Positions 26,374-34,855 of a stretch of 51,023 bases of DNA are shown here, one piece after another. The DNA comes from a bacterium. Its GTDB lineage: Bacteria; JAGOBX01. The notes below the pieces were generated by a model that was not told where the DNA came from, searched no databases, and saw only the letters and a program-made list of their open reading frames with translations. Location: positions 1 to 51,023 of the forward strand of contig JAKPEO010000068.1 in the NCBI GenBank assembly GCA_029551925.1, read 5' to 3'. Position 1 is the stretch's first letter. The number at the start of each line of letters is the position of its first letter. The position numbers were made by a program, and so were the translations under genes.

Positions 26374-27659
26374 AATTTTTCAGCATTAAATTTAGATATT
26401 AAATATTTTTCTAACTTCAATAAATAATTTTCATAATTTTTTTTTAATGGCTCAAAAATAGAATATTTGATTTTTTTAACAGATATTGGTAAAGTTAAAA
26501 ATACAGCGTTTAACTCAAAAATCAAATCAACTAAATTAAGATCAACAAAATATAATATATCTGTATTGGTTATTTTTTTATAAACAATTGCTTGCGCCGC
26601 ATTAAAAATATATTTATCCGGCTCTATTACAATTATTTTATAAAAATCTTTTGTTTCTATCAAACTTTGAACTTTATAGCCAAGCCCGGCGCCGATTAAT
26701 ATTATTAGCGTATTATCATCAGTTGCAAATTTAGCGATTTGCCGCTGACTTTCTAATATCGGATTATATTTGCTGTGCAGCAGAAATTCGCGTCCATTAG
26801 AATCTTTAATAACTAAATTTTTACAGCCGTTGAGTTCTATAACTTTCACCCATTCTGAATATTGATTTTCAAATGTCGCGAGATATTGTAAATGCAATTT
26901 TTTGATTTCTTGAAATTTATCAAAAAAAGATTGATATTTAATCAAAATTTTTTTGCGCGCTTCATAAAATTTGTCAAATTCTGCAAAAGTGGAGTTAGTG
27001 CGATCATTACGCAGGCAATATCTACACCCACAAATATCTATTTTTTTAAAAATAAAATTATTTTGATACGCAGCTTGTAAAAATAAATCCCAATCTTCCA
27101 AACAATCGAATGTTTCTGAAAAACGAATCTTATCAAAACATCTGCGATTAAATACCGCTGTTATTATTGGTATAAAATTTGATTTTGTTAATAATTCAAT
27201 ATCAAATTCCGACGTCGTTATATATTCTCGTTTATATTCACGGTAATTATCTTCGTAAAAATCTAAATAAATTTTTTGATAATTAGAATAAAAAATATCT
27301 ATATTACAATCGCTGGTCTCAATAATTTTATTATAAACATTCATCAAATAAGTTTTATCTAAATAATCATCATCATCTAAAAAAATATAATATTGTGAGG
27401 ATTGTTCGACAAAATTCAGAGCATAATTCCGCGCAGCAGAACGACCAGCTGAATATTTATTATCTAAAAACTTAAAATTTAACTCTGATATTATTTTTTC
27501 ATCGAGTTTATATTCGTAATCAGAATAATCATTGACTACAATAACTTCAAAGTTTTTGAAAGTCTGATCTTTTAAAGATTTCAAAGTGTTATTTATAGAA
27601 TACTGCCGATTTTTTGTAGCGATAATAATACTAAAAAAAACTGAATTATTATCTTGCAT
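26370..27659 (-). CDS. Family 2 glycosyltransferase with Maf-like C-terminal domain
   Basis: Residues 1-240 are a GT2 domain: FFSIIIATKNRQYSINNTL, VVNDYSD, IFLDDDDYLDKTY and DCLEDWDLFLQAA. Residues about 281-429 resemble the Rossmann-like core of Maf (motility accessory factor, DUF115) proteins: FLLHSKYNPILES at 292-304, then ILIGAGLGYKVQSL with GAGLGY at 323-328, and IIVIEPDKYIF with EPD at 346-348. Maf proteins add nonulosonic acids to flagellin. Here only this core is present, without the rest of a full Maf. The fusion suggests a glycosyltransferase for surface protein or glycan decoration; the exact role is inferred. Confidence 0.82.
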   Translation of the reverse strand: MQDNNSVFFSIIIATKNRQYSINNTLKSLKDQTFKNFEVIVVNDYSDYEYKLDEKIISELNFKFLDNKYSAGRSAARNYALNFVEQSSQYYIFLDDDDYLDKTYLMNVYNKIIETSDCNIDIFYSNYQKIYLDFYEDNYREYKREYITTSEFDIELLTKSNFIPIITAVFNRRCFDKIRFSETFDCLEDWDLFLQAAYQNNFIFKKIDICGCRYCLRNDRTNSTFAEFDKFYEARKKILIKYQSFFDKFQEIKKLHLQYLATFENQYSEWVKVIELNGCKNLVIKDSNGREFLLHSKYNPILESQRQIAKFATDDNTLIILIGAGLGYKVQSLIETKDFYKIIVIEPDKYIFNAAQAIVYKKITNTDILYFVDLNLVDLIFELNAVFLTLPISVKKIKYSIFEPLKKNYENYLLKLEKYLISKFNAEKL

Positions 27660-27676
27660 TCACATTAAAACCGCTG

Positions 27677-27728
27677 CGGCTGCTATTTTAGAATTTTAGA
27701 AATTTCTAAAATTCTAAAATAGCAGCCG
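27677..27728. repeat. Perfect 52-bp palindrome
   Basis: Two 26-nt arms (27677-27702 and 27703-27728) are perfect reverse complements with no spacer. The outer 8 bp are G+C-rich (CGGCTGCT), the inner part is TTTTAGAA-type repeats. It lies between the 3' end of the ankyrin lipoprotein gene (stop 11 nt away) and the start of the glycosyltransferase gene. It could fold as a long terminator hairpin for the ankyrin gene, although the following minus-strand T-run is only four bases; on the plus strand a run of seven Ts follows. Confidence 0.9.
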
Positions 27729-27738
27729 TCAGATTTTT

Positions 27739-28422
27739 TTACTTTTTAATTAATTTATATATTTCTTCTGTTGACTGAAGTTTTGCTACTTTTTCAAGTT
27801 CAGTATTTTTATCTTGACCAACGAGTATATTTTTATTTGCGCCTTTTGAAAGCAGATATTTGACCATTTCAACATTTTTGTGAAGAATAGCAAAAACTAA
27901 TGGCGTTTGATTTGAGACGGTTTCAACAACATTAACATCAGCGCCAGCTTCTATCAATTTTTTCGCTATTTCAAAATTGCCTTTTTCGCAAACATAAAGC
28001 AGCGGATTTTTTCCTTGTTCGTCAAATTTATTCAAATCTACTTTCTGCGCAAGCAAAAAATCTATAATATCGTTTTTTTCTAATTTGCAAGCAAGTATTA
28101 ACGGCGTGCTTTTCCAATCATCAATCAAAGATATATTAAAATTTAAGCCTTTTTCAGCTAATTTTTGAAGAACTGATAAATATCCGTTTTCTATACTCTT
28201 TTGGATTATTTCAGCAATTTCAGATTTTACTGTGTTTTGGACATTTTCTGTTACTGACGCCATTGCATTAATTAAAGAAAGCGCCGTTTGTTCGTCATTA
28301 CTTGCGATTGCCCGAAAAATATCAGAATACGATTCAGTAATATCTTTGAGATTATTCGCGCTACACGCAAAAAATACAAATAACGCCATAACTACTGCCG
28401 CTAAAAAAAATATTTTTTTCAT
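27739..28422 (-). CDS. Ankyrin-repeat lipoprotein
   Basis: A 227-residue protein with a lipoprotein signal peptide: MKKIFFLAAVVMALF, then a lipobox-like VFFAC with Cys20 as the acylation site. After a helical region come about four ankyrin repeats (about 100-215), for example DDWKSTPLILACKLEKNDI, DEQGKNPLLYVCEKGNFEIA and NQTPLVFAILHKNVEMVKYL. It should be anchored in the periplasm and mediate protein-protein contacts. GGGAG lies upstream of the ATG at 28420-28422. It stands 95 nt downstream of the PBP4-type gene with an A+T-rich leader of its own. Confidence 0.86.
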   Translation of the reverse strand: MKKIFFLAAVVMALFVFFACSANNLKDITESYSDIFRAIASNDEQTALSLINAMASVTENVQNTVKSEIAEIIQKSIENGYLSVLQKLAEKGLNFNISLIDDWKSTPLILACKLEKNDIIDFLLAQKVDLNKFDEQGKNPLLYVCEKGNFEIAKKLIEAGADVNVVETVSNQTPLVFAILHKNVEMVKYLLSKGANKNILVGQDKNTELEKVAKLQSTEEIYKLIKK

Positions 28423-28517
28423 AAAATATCTCCCGTTATAAAAAAAATTATTATCATCATATTATATTAAATAAAATTAATTTCAATATTAAAATAACAA
28501 TTATTTCCGATGATTTT

Positions 28518-29735
28518 TTAATCTATTAATTTTAAAAGTTCGTCTAATATTTTTTGTCTGGTATTGCGCTGCTGATTTAAAATTATCGTTATATATACAT
28601 CTCCGTATTTTTTGGAATTATAATAGCCGGAAATAGAATACACTCCGTTTAATGTGCCTGTCTTAAATAATCCGCCAACACGTTCAGGTAATAGTTTTTT
28701 ATACTGTTCAAATAATTTCAAAACATAATTAGATTGTGCGCAGCTAATTTTATTTTGTCTTGATAAACCGGATGCTTCTTCTATCTCTATATCATTTAAT
28801 ATTCTATCGTTTTTAAATATTTCTTTAAATACGATTACGCTCTTCGATAAATTTGCCGGTGCTTGCGTTTTTAAGGCACCAATATACAAAAATATCTGAT
28901 TAATCATAAAATTATTCGAATATTTATTTAGTTTTTGTATCAAACTTTCAAGCGTTTCACTTGAATAAAATCTAAAATAATTTTTCAAATTGCCCGGTAT
29001 GTTTTTTTTTGATACTGTTCCATTAATTTCAATATTATTTTGTTTTAAAAACTCTTTTAATAACTCGCCAAAATATAATTCAGGATAATCGCGATTTTTT
29101 CCGATGTTTATTCTCTCGTTTCCTTTAAAATTTATTGAATTTAGATATTTCTTTATAAATTCTGTCATTGGTGTCTGCTGTTCATTACTGAAATACTCAC
29201 CGTTTTCATATTTTACCGCTACCGTATTAAAATTTACTGTTAACGCTCCGTTCTGTGTGTCATACGGATTTAAAGTAGCGGATACTCCGGGAATATTAAT
29301 CGCATCGTCAAAAAAACTGTCATCTACATAAATATTATTAATTTTTTTATATTTTTTCGATATTTCATTTGCTAATTCCGCCATTCGCTCTGATACAAAA
29401 AATGGATCGCCGTAGCCCCTAACAAATAAATCAGTTGTCTTTTCATCAAAATAAATATCAGTATAAAAACAAAAATCAACACCTAAAATTTTTAATGCGA
29501 AATATGAAGTTAATATTTTTATAATAGATGCTGGTATAAATTTGGTATCAGCATTATAAGAATAAATTATATTATCGTATTTATCTGAAATTAATACTCC
29601 GCCATTATCTATCATTTTTTTTATATTTATCGGCAAATCATTTTTTTTATTTTTTTGAGCCATTGCCGCAATCTCTATTTTAAAAAAATTAATTATAAAA
29701 AATAAAAGCAATAATCTAAAAAATATTTTTGTCAT
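28518..29735 (-). CDS. dacB: D-alanyl-D-alanine carboxypeptidase/endopeptidase (PBP4 type)
   Basis: This periplasmic class C low-molecular-weight penicillin-binding protein trims or cuts peptidoglycan stem peptides. A signal peptide (about 1-26) is followed by the three active-site motifs: Ser70-x-x-Lys73 in FIPASIIKIL, S-x-N in KYSNNFMINQ, and KTG at 358-360 in LFKTGTLNG. The 405-residue length fits DacB proteins with a reduced domain II. The ATG at 29733-29735 lies inside the 3' end of the upstream Cys-cluster gene (20-nt overlap) and has AAAGGA about 11 nt before it, so translation is coupled. Confidence 0.93.
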   Translation of the reverse strand: MTKIFFRLLLLFFIINFFKIEIAAMAQKNKKNDLPINIKKMIDNGGVLISDKYDNIIYSYNADTKFIPASIIKILTSYFALKILGVDFCFYTDIYFDEKTTDLFVRGYGDPFFVSERMAELANEISKKYKKINNIYVDDSFFDDAINIPGVSATLNPYDTQNGALTVNFNTVAVKYENGEYFSNEQQTPMTEFIKKYLNSINFKGNERINIGKNRDYPELYFGELLKEFLKQNNIEINGTVSKKNIPGNLKNYFRFYSSETLESLIQKLNKYSNNFMINQIFLYIGALKTQAPANLSKSVIVFKEIFKNDRILNDIEIEEASGLSRQNKISCAQSNYVLKLFEQYKKLLPERVGGLFKTGTLNGVYSISGYYNSKKYGDVYITIILNQQRNTRQKILDELLKLID

Positions 29736-30090
29736 TCAATATCATTCCTTTGCAGATTGTAGAATGAATTTTTAATAATTCGTCATCATTCAATAAATTT
29801 TGCCAATATGGATAATTGCGGCACTGCAAAGGTCTGCATTCGTAAATCTTGCATTTTCGGCGCTTGTCAAGAAAAATACACCAATAATCATTTTCAGATT
29901 TTCGCAATTCTTTTAGTGTTATTCTGCCATTTATTTTTTTTGTGTATTTTTTCAAAAATTCATTTAATGGCAAATCTAAAAATTTTGATATTTTCAACTG
30001 TTCTTCTTCCGACAGCCAGACATAACCGCTATCGCCTGCGCAGCAATTTCCGCAAGTTTGACAACTAAATTCAAATTTATCTGTTTTCAT
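29716..30090 (-). CDS. YkgJ-family CxxCxxCC protein
   Basis: A 124-residue canonical member of the YkgJ zinc/iron-chelating family: CQTCGNCCAGDSGYVWLSEE at the N-terminus, then RKCKIYECRPLQCRNYPYW. The function of the family is not settled. Its start overlaps the end of metH by 14 nt and its end overlaps dacB by 20 nt, so all three are tightly coupled. Confidence 0.88.
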   Translation of the reverse strand: MKTDKFEFSCQTCGNCCAGDSGYVWLSEEEQLKISKFLDLPLNEFLKKYTKKINGRITLKELRKSENDYWCIFLDKRRKCKIYECRPLQCRNYPYWQNLLNDDELLKIHSTICKGMILNDKNIF

Positions 30091-32509
30091 TTTCTTCAGT
30101 CAATAATCTATCAAGTAATTTAACAGCGGCAAGCGCATCTTGTGCATAACCATCAGCGCCGATTTCATCGCAGTATTCTTGCGTAATCACAGCGCCGCCA
30201 ATAATAATTTTAGCATTAATATCATTTTGTTTTGCTAAATCTACGACATTTTTCATCTGTGTCATTGTCGTAGTCATCAACGCTGATAATCCAATAAAAT
30301 CAGCGTTATATTTTTTTGCTGAATTAATTATATCAATAGCCGCCACATTTTTACCTAAATCAACAACTTTATATCCGTAATTTTTCAGCATTACACAAAC
30401 TATATTTTTTCCTATATCGTGTATGTCTCCTTCAACAGTAGCCATTATTACTATTATTTGTTTTTCTAATTCTGTTTCGCTGCGCGACAAATACGGCTCT
30501 AATACGATAAACGCCTCTTTCATCGCTTCTGCGCTTGATATTAACTGCGGCAAAAAATACTCTTTTTTTTCATATAAATTGCCAACTTCTGTAATCGCTG
30601 GAATTAATATAGAATTTACAATTTCATTTGCCGCCAGCCCGCTGTCTAAATTCTTTTTTATTAATTCTGCAATATTATCGCTGTTTCCTTCTAATATCGC
30701 CGAATACAATTCCTGCTTTTGATTAGCTGACGCTGTTTTTTTTGACTGAGCGCTTGCGCTCTGATCTTTTGAATTTTGTGAAAATTTACTAATATAAATT
30801 TTACTATTTTTATCTCTGCCGGTCAATACATCTGCGCCGTATTTTATATTCATAAAAATTTCATCGCTCGGATTCGCTATTGTCAGCGACAATCCGCTGT
30901 TTGCAGCCATCGCTAAAAACGCCGAATTTATATATGTCCGCGCAGGCAGCCCAAAAGAAATGTTAGACAACCCTAAAATTGTTAGAGTATTAAAACTTTC
31001 GCTGCACCATTTAATTGTTTGAAGCGCTTCAATTGCGGCGTTTTGATTTGACGATACTGTCATTACTAATCCGTCAACAATAAAATCATTTTTTGTAAAT
31101 CCGCGCAATTTCGCCAATTCATAAATTTGCTGTATTATCTCTATACGGCGCTCCGCTGTTTCAGGCAATTCTTTTTCTGTCAGCGGCAGAAGAATAACCA
31201 TTGCTCCGTATTTGGCGGCTAAATCCAATAATTTTTCACATTTATGGCTCTCGCCTGATATAGAATTTAATAACGCTCGACCGGGATATAATCTTAATGC
31301 GCTTTCAATCACATCAATATTCGACGAATCAACACAAAGCGGCGCTTGAAAATTTTTGGATAAAAAACTTATAACTTCCAGCATTTTAGATTTTTCGTCT
31401 ATGCCGCTCATTCCAACATTCACATCAAGTATATCTGCTCCGGCATTAATTTGCTCAATCGCAAATTTTCTGATAATAGCAAAACTTCCGTTTTTTAATT
31501 CTTCCTGCAAATCCTTCTTGCCAGTGGGATTAATACGCTCGCCGACAATTTTTATCGGCGCGCCTTGATTTAATATTACATATTTCACAGCAGAACTCAC
31601 TGCGCTAATAGAATTGCGCGCAGGTTCAAGCGGTTTAAAATTTTTAGAATGTTTTTTTATTTTACTTATATATTCAGCGGTTGTGCCGCAGCATCCGCCG
31701 ATTATATTCACGCCGCTTTCAAAAAAATCATTTAGATAATTTTCAAATTCATCTGCCGTCATATCAAAATAAGTTTTACCTTGATGTAATTTCGGCAGTC
31801 CCGCATTTGGCTTTGCTATTAATGGTATTGTAGAATACGGTTTTAATTTTTTTATTATTTTTATCATCGGCTCCGGACCAGTTGAACAATTGCAGCCGAA
31901 CGCATCAGCGCCTAATGACTGCAATGTTATCAATGCTGTCAATGGTTCAGCGCCCATTAATGTCCTGCCGTCCTCTGAAAAAGTAAGAGTCACCATCACA
32001 GGCAAATCGCAAACTTCTTTTGCCGCTATAAGCGCTGCGCGACTTTCTTGAATATCCATCATTGTCTCAATCACTAATAAATCAACGCCAGCGGCAACTA
32101 ATACTGTTATTTGTTCTTTATAAACTTCTACCGCTTCATCAAATTTGAGTTCACCGAACGGCTCGACAAATTTACCGGTTGGCGAAATATCGCCAGCCAC
32201 CAGCGCTTTGTCCCCAGCCGCCTCTTTACTTATCGCAGTTAATTTTTTATTTAATTCTATAACTTCATTTTCTAAATTGTATTCTGACAATTTAATGCGA
32301 TTACAACCGAAAGTGCAAGCATAAATAATATCGCTGCCCGCTTCTATATATTTTTTTTGGATTTCTTTAATATACTGCGGATTGTCTGCAACCCATTTTT
32401 CTGGACAGACATTTTTAGGAAGCCCGTATTTCTGCAGTTCTGTGCCTGTCGCGCCGTCTAATATTAATATTTTTTCAGAGCATAATTTTTTAAATTCTTG
32501 TTTTGTCAT
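30077..32509 (-). CDS. metH: Cobalamin-dependent methionine synthase without reactivation domain
   Basis: MetH transfers methyl from methyltetrahydrofolate to homocysteine via cobalamin. The 810-residue protein has the homocysteine domain (1-290, zinc ligands Cys208 in GCNC and Cys273/Cys274 in GGCCGTT), the pterin-binding domain (about 318-580) and the B12 module (about 620-810) with DIHDIG at 695-700, His697 being the cobalt ligand. The C-terminal SAM-binding reactivation domain, which brings E. coli MetH to about 1,220 residues, is absent, as in Thermotoga-type MetH. A Ser/Gln/Lys-rich linker separates pterin and B12 parts. Start: ATG 32507-32509, or the TTG just before it, which is nearer the AAGGAG site (10 versus 13 nt). 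Confidence 0.95.
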   Translation of the reverse strand: MTKQEFKKLCSEKILILDGATGTELQKYGLPKNVCPEKWVADNPQYIKEIQKKYIEAGSDIIYACTFGCNRIKLSEYNLENEVIELNKKLTAISKEAAGDKALVAGDISPTGKFVEPFGELKFDEAVEVYKEQITVLVAAGVDLLVIETMMDIQESRAALIAAKEVCDLPVMVTLTFSEDGRTLMGAEPLTALITLQSLGADAFGCNCSTGPEPMIKIIKKLKPYSTIPLIAKPNAGLPKLHQGKTYFDMTADEFENYLNDFFESGVNIIGGCCGTTAEYISKIKKHSKNFKPLEPARNSISAVSSAVKYVILNQGAPIKIVGERINPTGKKDLQEELKNGSFAIIRKFAIEQINAGADILDVNVGMSGIDEKSKMLEVISFLSKNFQAPLCVDSSNIDVIESALRLYPGRALLNSISGESHKCEKLLDLAAKYGAMVILLPLTEKELPETAERRIEIIQQIYELAKLRGFTKNDFIVDGLVMTVSSNQNAAIEALQTIKWCSESFNTLTILGLSNISFGLPARTYINSAFLAMAANSGLSLTIANPSDEIFMNIKYGADVLTGRDKNSKIYISKFSQNSKDQSASAQSKKTASANQKQELYSAILEGNSDNIAELIKKNLDSGLAANEIVNSILIPAITEVGNLYEKKEYFLPQLISSAEAMKEAFIVLEPYLSRSETELEKQIIVIMATVEGDIHDIGKNIVCVMLKNYGYKVVDLGKNVAAIDIINSAKKYNADFIGLSALMTTTMTQMKNVVDLAKQNDINAKIIIGGAVITQEYCDEIGADGYAQDALAAVKLLDRLLTEENENR

Positions 32510-32669
32510 CAATCAAAAAAAACTCCTTTTTATTTTTTATATCTATTAAAATATTAAAAATACTTTTTTTTTATGAATAGTCAATTGAAAAATATAAATG
32601 CATAAATATATTTTTTTATTATTATAAATTCGCGTAGATTGGCGGCGCTTAATTTCAATAATATATTAA

Positions 32670-34826
32670 CTAAAAAATTATTTTCAAGCCGGTATTAATT
32701 GACAATTTATTATAATTCAAAGTAATATCTTCAAATTTATTTTCATTATATTCAAGATTAAGGGTCAGCGCGCGGCTGTATTTTTCTAATTTTTGAGAAT
32801 ATTCACAATTAAACATATATCTATGCTTACGCGAATCTTGATTTGGCTGATTCGAGTTGGTTATATCTGTATAATATCCGATATTAAAATTCAATGTAGG
32901 AGTATTATAAATAAATGCTATACTGCCGTTCAAATATTTTTCTTTATCTGCGATATATGTCTTATATCTTGTTTTTAATCGTAAATCAATCGTAAACTTT
33001 TCAATAATTTTTGTTTTGAAATTATTATCAAATTCCAGAATACGCATATATATTTTTTCATTCAATAAATTATCTATTTCTCGTTCGTGTTCAAATGAAA
33101 TATTGAATAAATATTGGTTGTCAAACAATTTATTAAAAAATCTATATTTCGCGTTGATTGTCGATAAATCATTATCTCTATCAACTGAACTATTGCTTAT
33201 CTTATTATATTTTTCGCTTTTCAAAACTTCTAAAAATAACTCTATATATCGCAAGCCTTCAGTAAACTCTTCTAATGGTTTAAAATTACAGCCCGCTTTA
33301 TGTTCAAATACATAATTTCTTTTATTATTGCGTTTTTTCAAATCATCAAACTGATAACGAGTATTAATATTATAATTAAAAATTTTATAGACATTGCGAT
33401 AATTAAAATTAATATTTTCCTTATCTGGCGTAGCAATACCATTCAGTGTATAAAAATCGCTGCCTACTCGATTAAATTCAAATGTCGCTTGCGCTTTATC
33501 TTGTTTATAATTTAATTTTAACATTGCGGCGTTATCTTCGATTGTATCAGTATCTTCAAAAGTTGTGGGCTTATAAAACGAATGAGTAAATTCAAATTCC
33601 AATAACAGTGGAGCAAATAATTTGAATAACCCGTATACGCCTGTATGATAATTACGAACCGGTATTATTGCAGTATCCTCGCTGATGCTGTTCTTGTCAT
33701 CTTGACTCAATGCCGCAGAAAAAAGCAATTTTTGTTTATTTTCAAAATTGCGAGTATATCCCAATACAAAACTATTGCGAGCATAATATTGATTGTCTTT
33801 GCCTTCGCGATCGCGGCCTGCGATAATCGTATAAACATTTTTTTTATCCGTTGTCTGATAATCCGCAATCAAGCCCTCAAGCGAATTGCTGAATATTGTT
33901 TTAATCGTCTGTGAAAAAATATTGCCAGCAGAAATTTTTAAATTTTTATTTTGATAATTTAATAATATTTTATCTAAATCTACTTTTTTGTTTTCTTCAT
34001 AACTTTTAGTTTTTATTACAAGATTACCATCTAATGATGCGCCGCTGTTTAATAAAGATTTGAAAGTAATTTTTTCTTCGGTCTCAAATTTATTTTGCGT
34101 CTTTTTGTCTTCGCCCGCGGCTTCTAAATCGCCAGATGTTATCGCTATATGTTCGTTTCTAATATTTATTTCGGTTTGAACTTTTGTTGATGGCTGTTTT
34201 TTTTCAGTTGGCTGCGCAATTTGTTCGCCTAAGGATTCAAGCAATTTTCGCTGCGCTTCTGTTAATTCTATTTTTTTCTTTTCTTGAAATAATTCGCTTC
34301 TTTTTTCTAAAATTTGATTTATTTCTTCATTAATTTTTTGCGTGATTTTTTCGATAAAATCGCGAATGGTTTCTCTATCCGATTTTCCGCGACCATCTGG
34401 ATTCTGTTCAGTAGAAAATATATTTTCAATAAATACATTCGGTTGAGTATAAATATTTCTTCCGCTGTCACTCTTTAAAATATCTATATTAAGTAGCATA
34501 ATATACCGTTTTTCAATTACATTATTATTTTTATCGCGAGTATAATCGGATATTGAAAAATCCAATATTTTACCTGATAATTTATAATCGCCGACATTAT
34601 CGATTTTCAATTTAGGATTTTCTTTAAGTTTTGGCGATAAAGTATTCTTCAATAATTCTACAATATTATATTCGTCTAACAGCGCTTTTAAATTAGCATT
34701 ATAATCAAACCAATCTATTTGGATACTAATAGGCTTTGATACAATTTCGTCATTTTTAGCAAATATCGTATTATAACTCAACAAGCATAAACACAACAAA
34801 AAATATAATTTAATTTTTTTTAACAT
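32670..34826 (-). CDS. Outer-membrane protein with LptE-like N-terminal domain and beta-barrel
   Basis: The 718-residue protein begins with a signal peptide (cleaved after about residue 23, TIFAK). Residues about 30-200 look like a small periplasmic alpha/beta domain (YKLSGKILDFSISDYTRD, then VIEKRYIMLLNIDIL), reminiscent of LptE or a CsgG/LpoB-type domain. A Gln/Lys-rich linker follows (about 195-225). The last 480 residues alternate polar and aromatic residues in strands typical of an outer-membrane barrel, and the protein ends in Phe, as barrels often do. I do not know the family. It is the last gene of the six-gene envelope operon. Confidence 0.7.
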   Translation of the reverse strand: MLKKIKLYFLLCLCLLSYNTIFAKNDEIVSKPISIQIDWFDYNANLKALLDEYNIVELLKNTLSPKLKENPKLKIDNVGDYKLSGKILDFSISDYTRDKNNNVIEKRYIMLLNIDILKSDSGRNIYTQPNVFIENIFSTEQNPDGRGKSDRETIRDFIEKITQKINEEINQILEKRSELFQEKKKIELTEAQRKLLESLGEQIAQPTEKKQPSTKVQTEINIRNEHIAITSGDLEAAGEDKKTQNKFETEEKITFKSLLNSGASLDGNLVIKTKSYEENKKVDLDKILLNYQNKNLKISAGNIFSQTIKTIFSNSLEGLIADYQTTDKKNVYTIIAGRDREGKDNQYYARNSFVLGYTRNFENKQKLLFSAALSQDDKNSISEDTAIIPVRNYHTGVYGLFKLFAPLLLEFEFTHSFYKPTTFEDTDTIEDNAAMLKLNYKQDKAQATFEFNRVGSDFYTLNGIATPDKENINFNYRNVYKIFNYNINTRYQFDDLKKRNNKRNYVFEHKAGCNFKPLEEFTEGLRYIELFLEVLKSEKYNKISNSSVDRDNDLSTINAKYRFFNKLFDNQYLFNISFEHEREIDNLLNEKIYMRILEFDNNFKTKIIEKFTIDLRLKTRYKTYIADKEKYLNGSIAFIYNTPTLNFNIGYYTDITNSNQPNQDSRKHRYMFNCEYSQKLEKYSRALTLNLEYNENKFEDITLNYNKLSINTGLKIIF

Positions 34827-34855
34827 TGCAGAACTAAATTTATAAAATTTTAATA

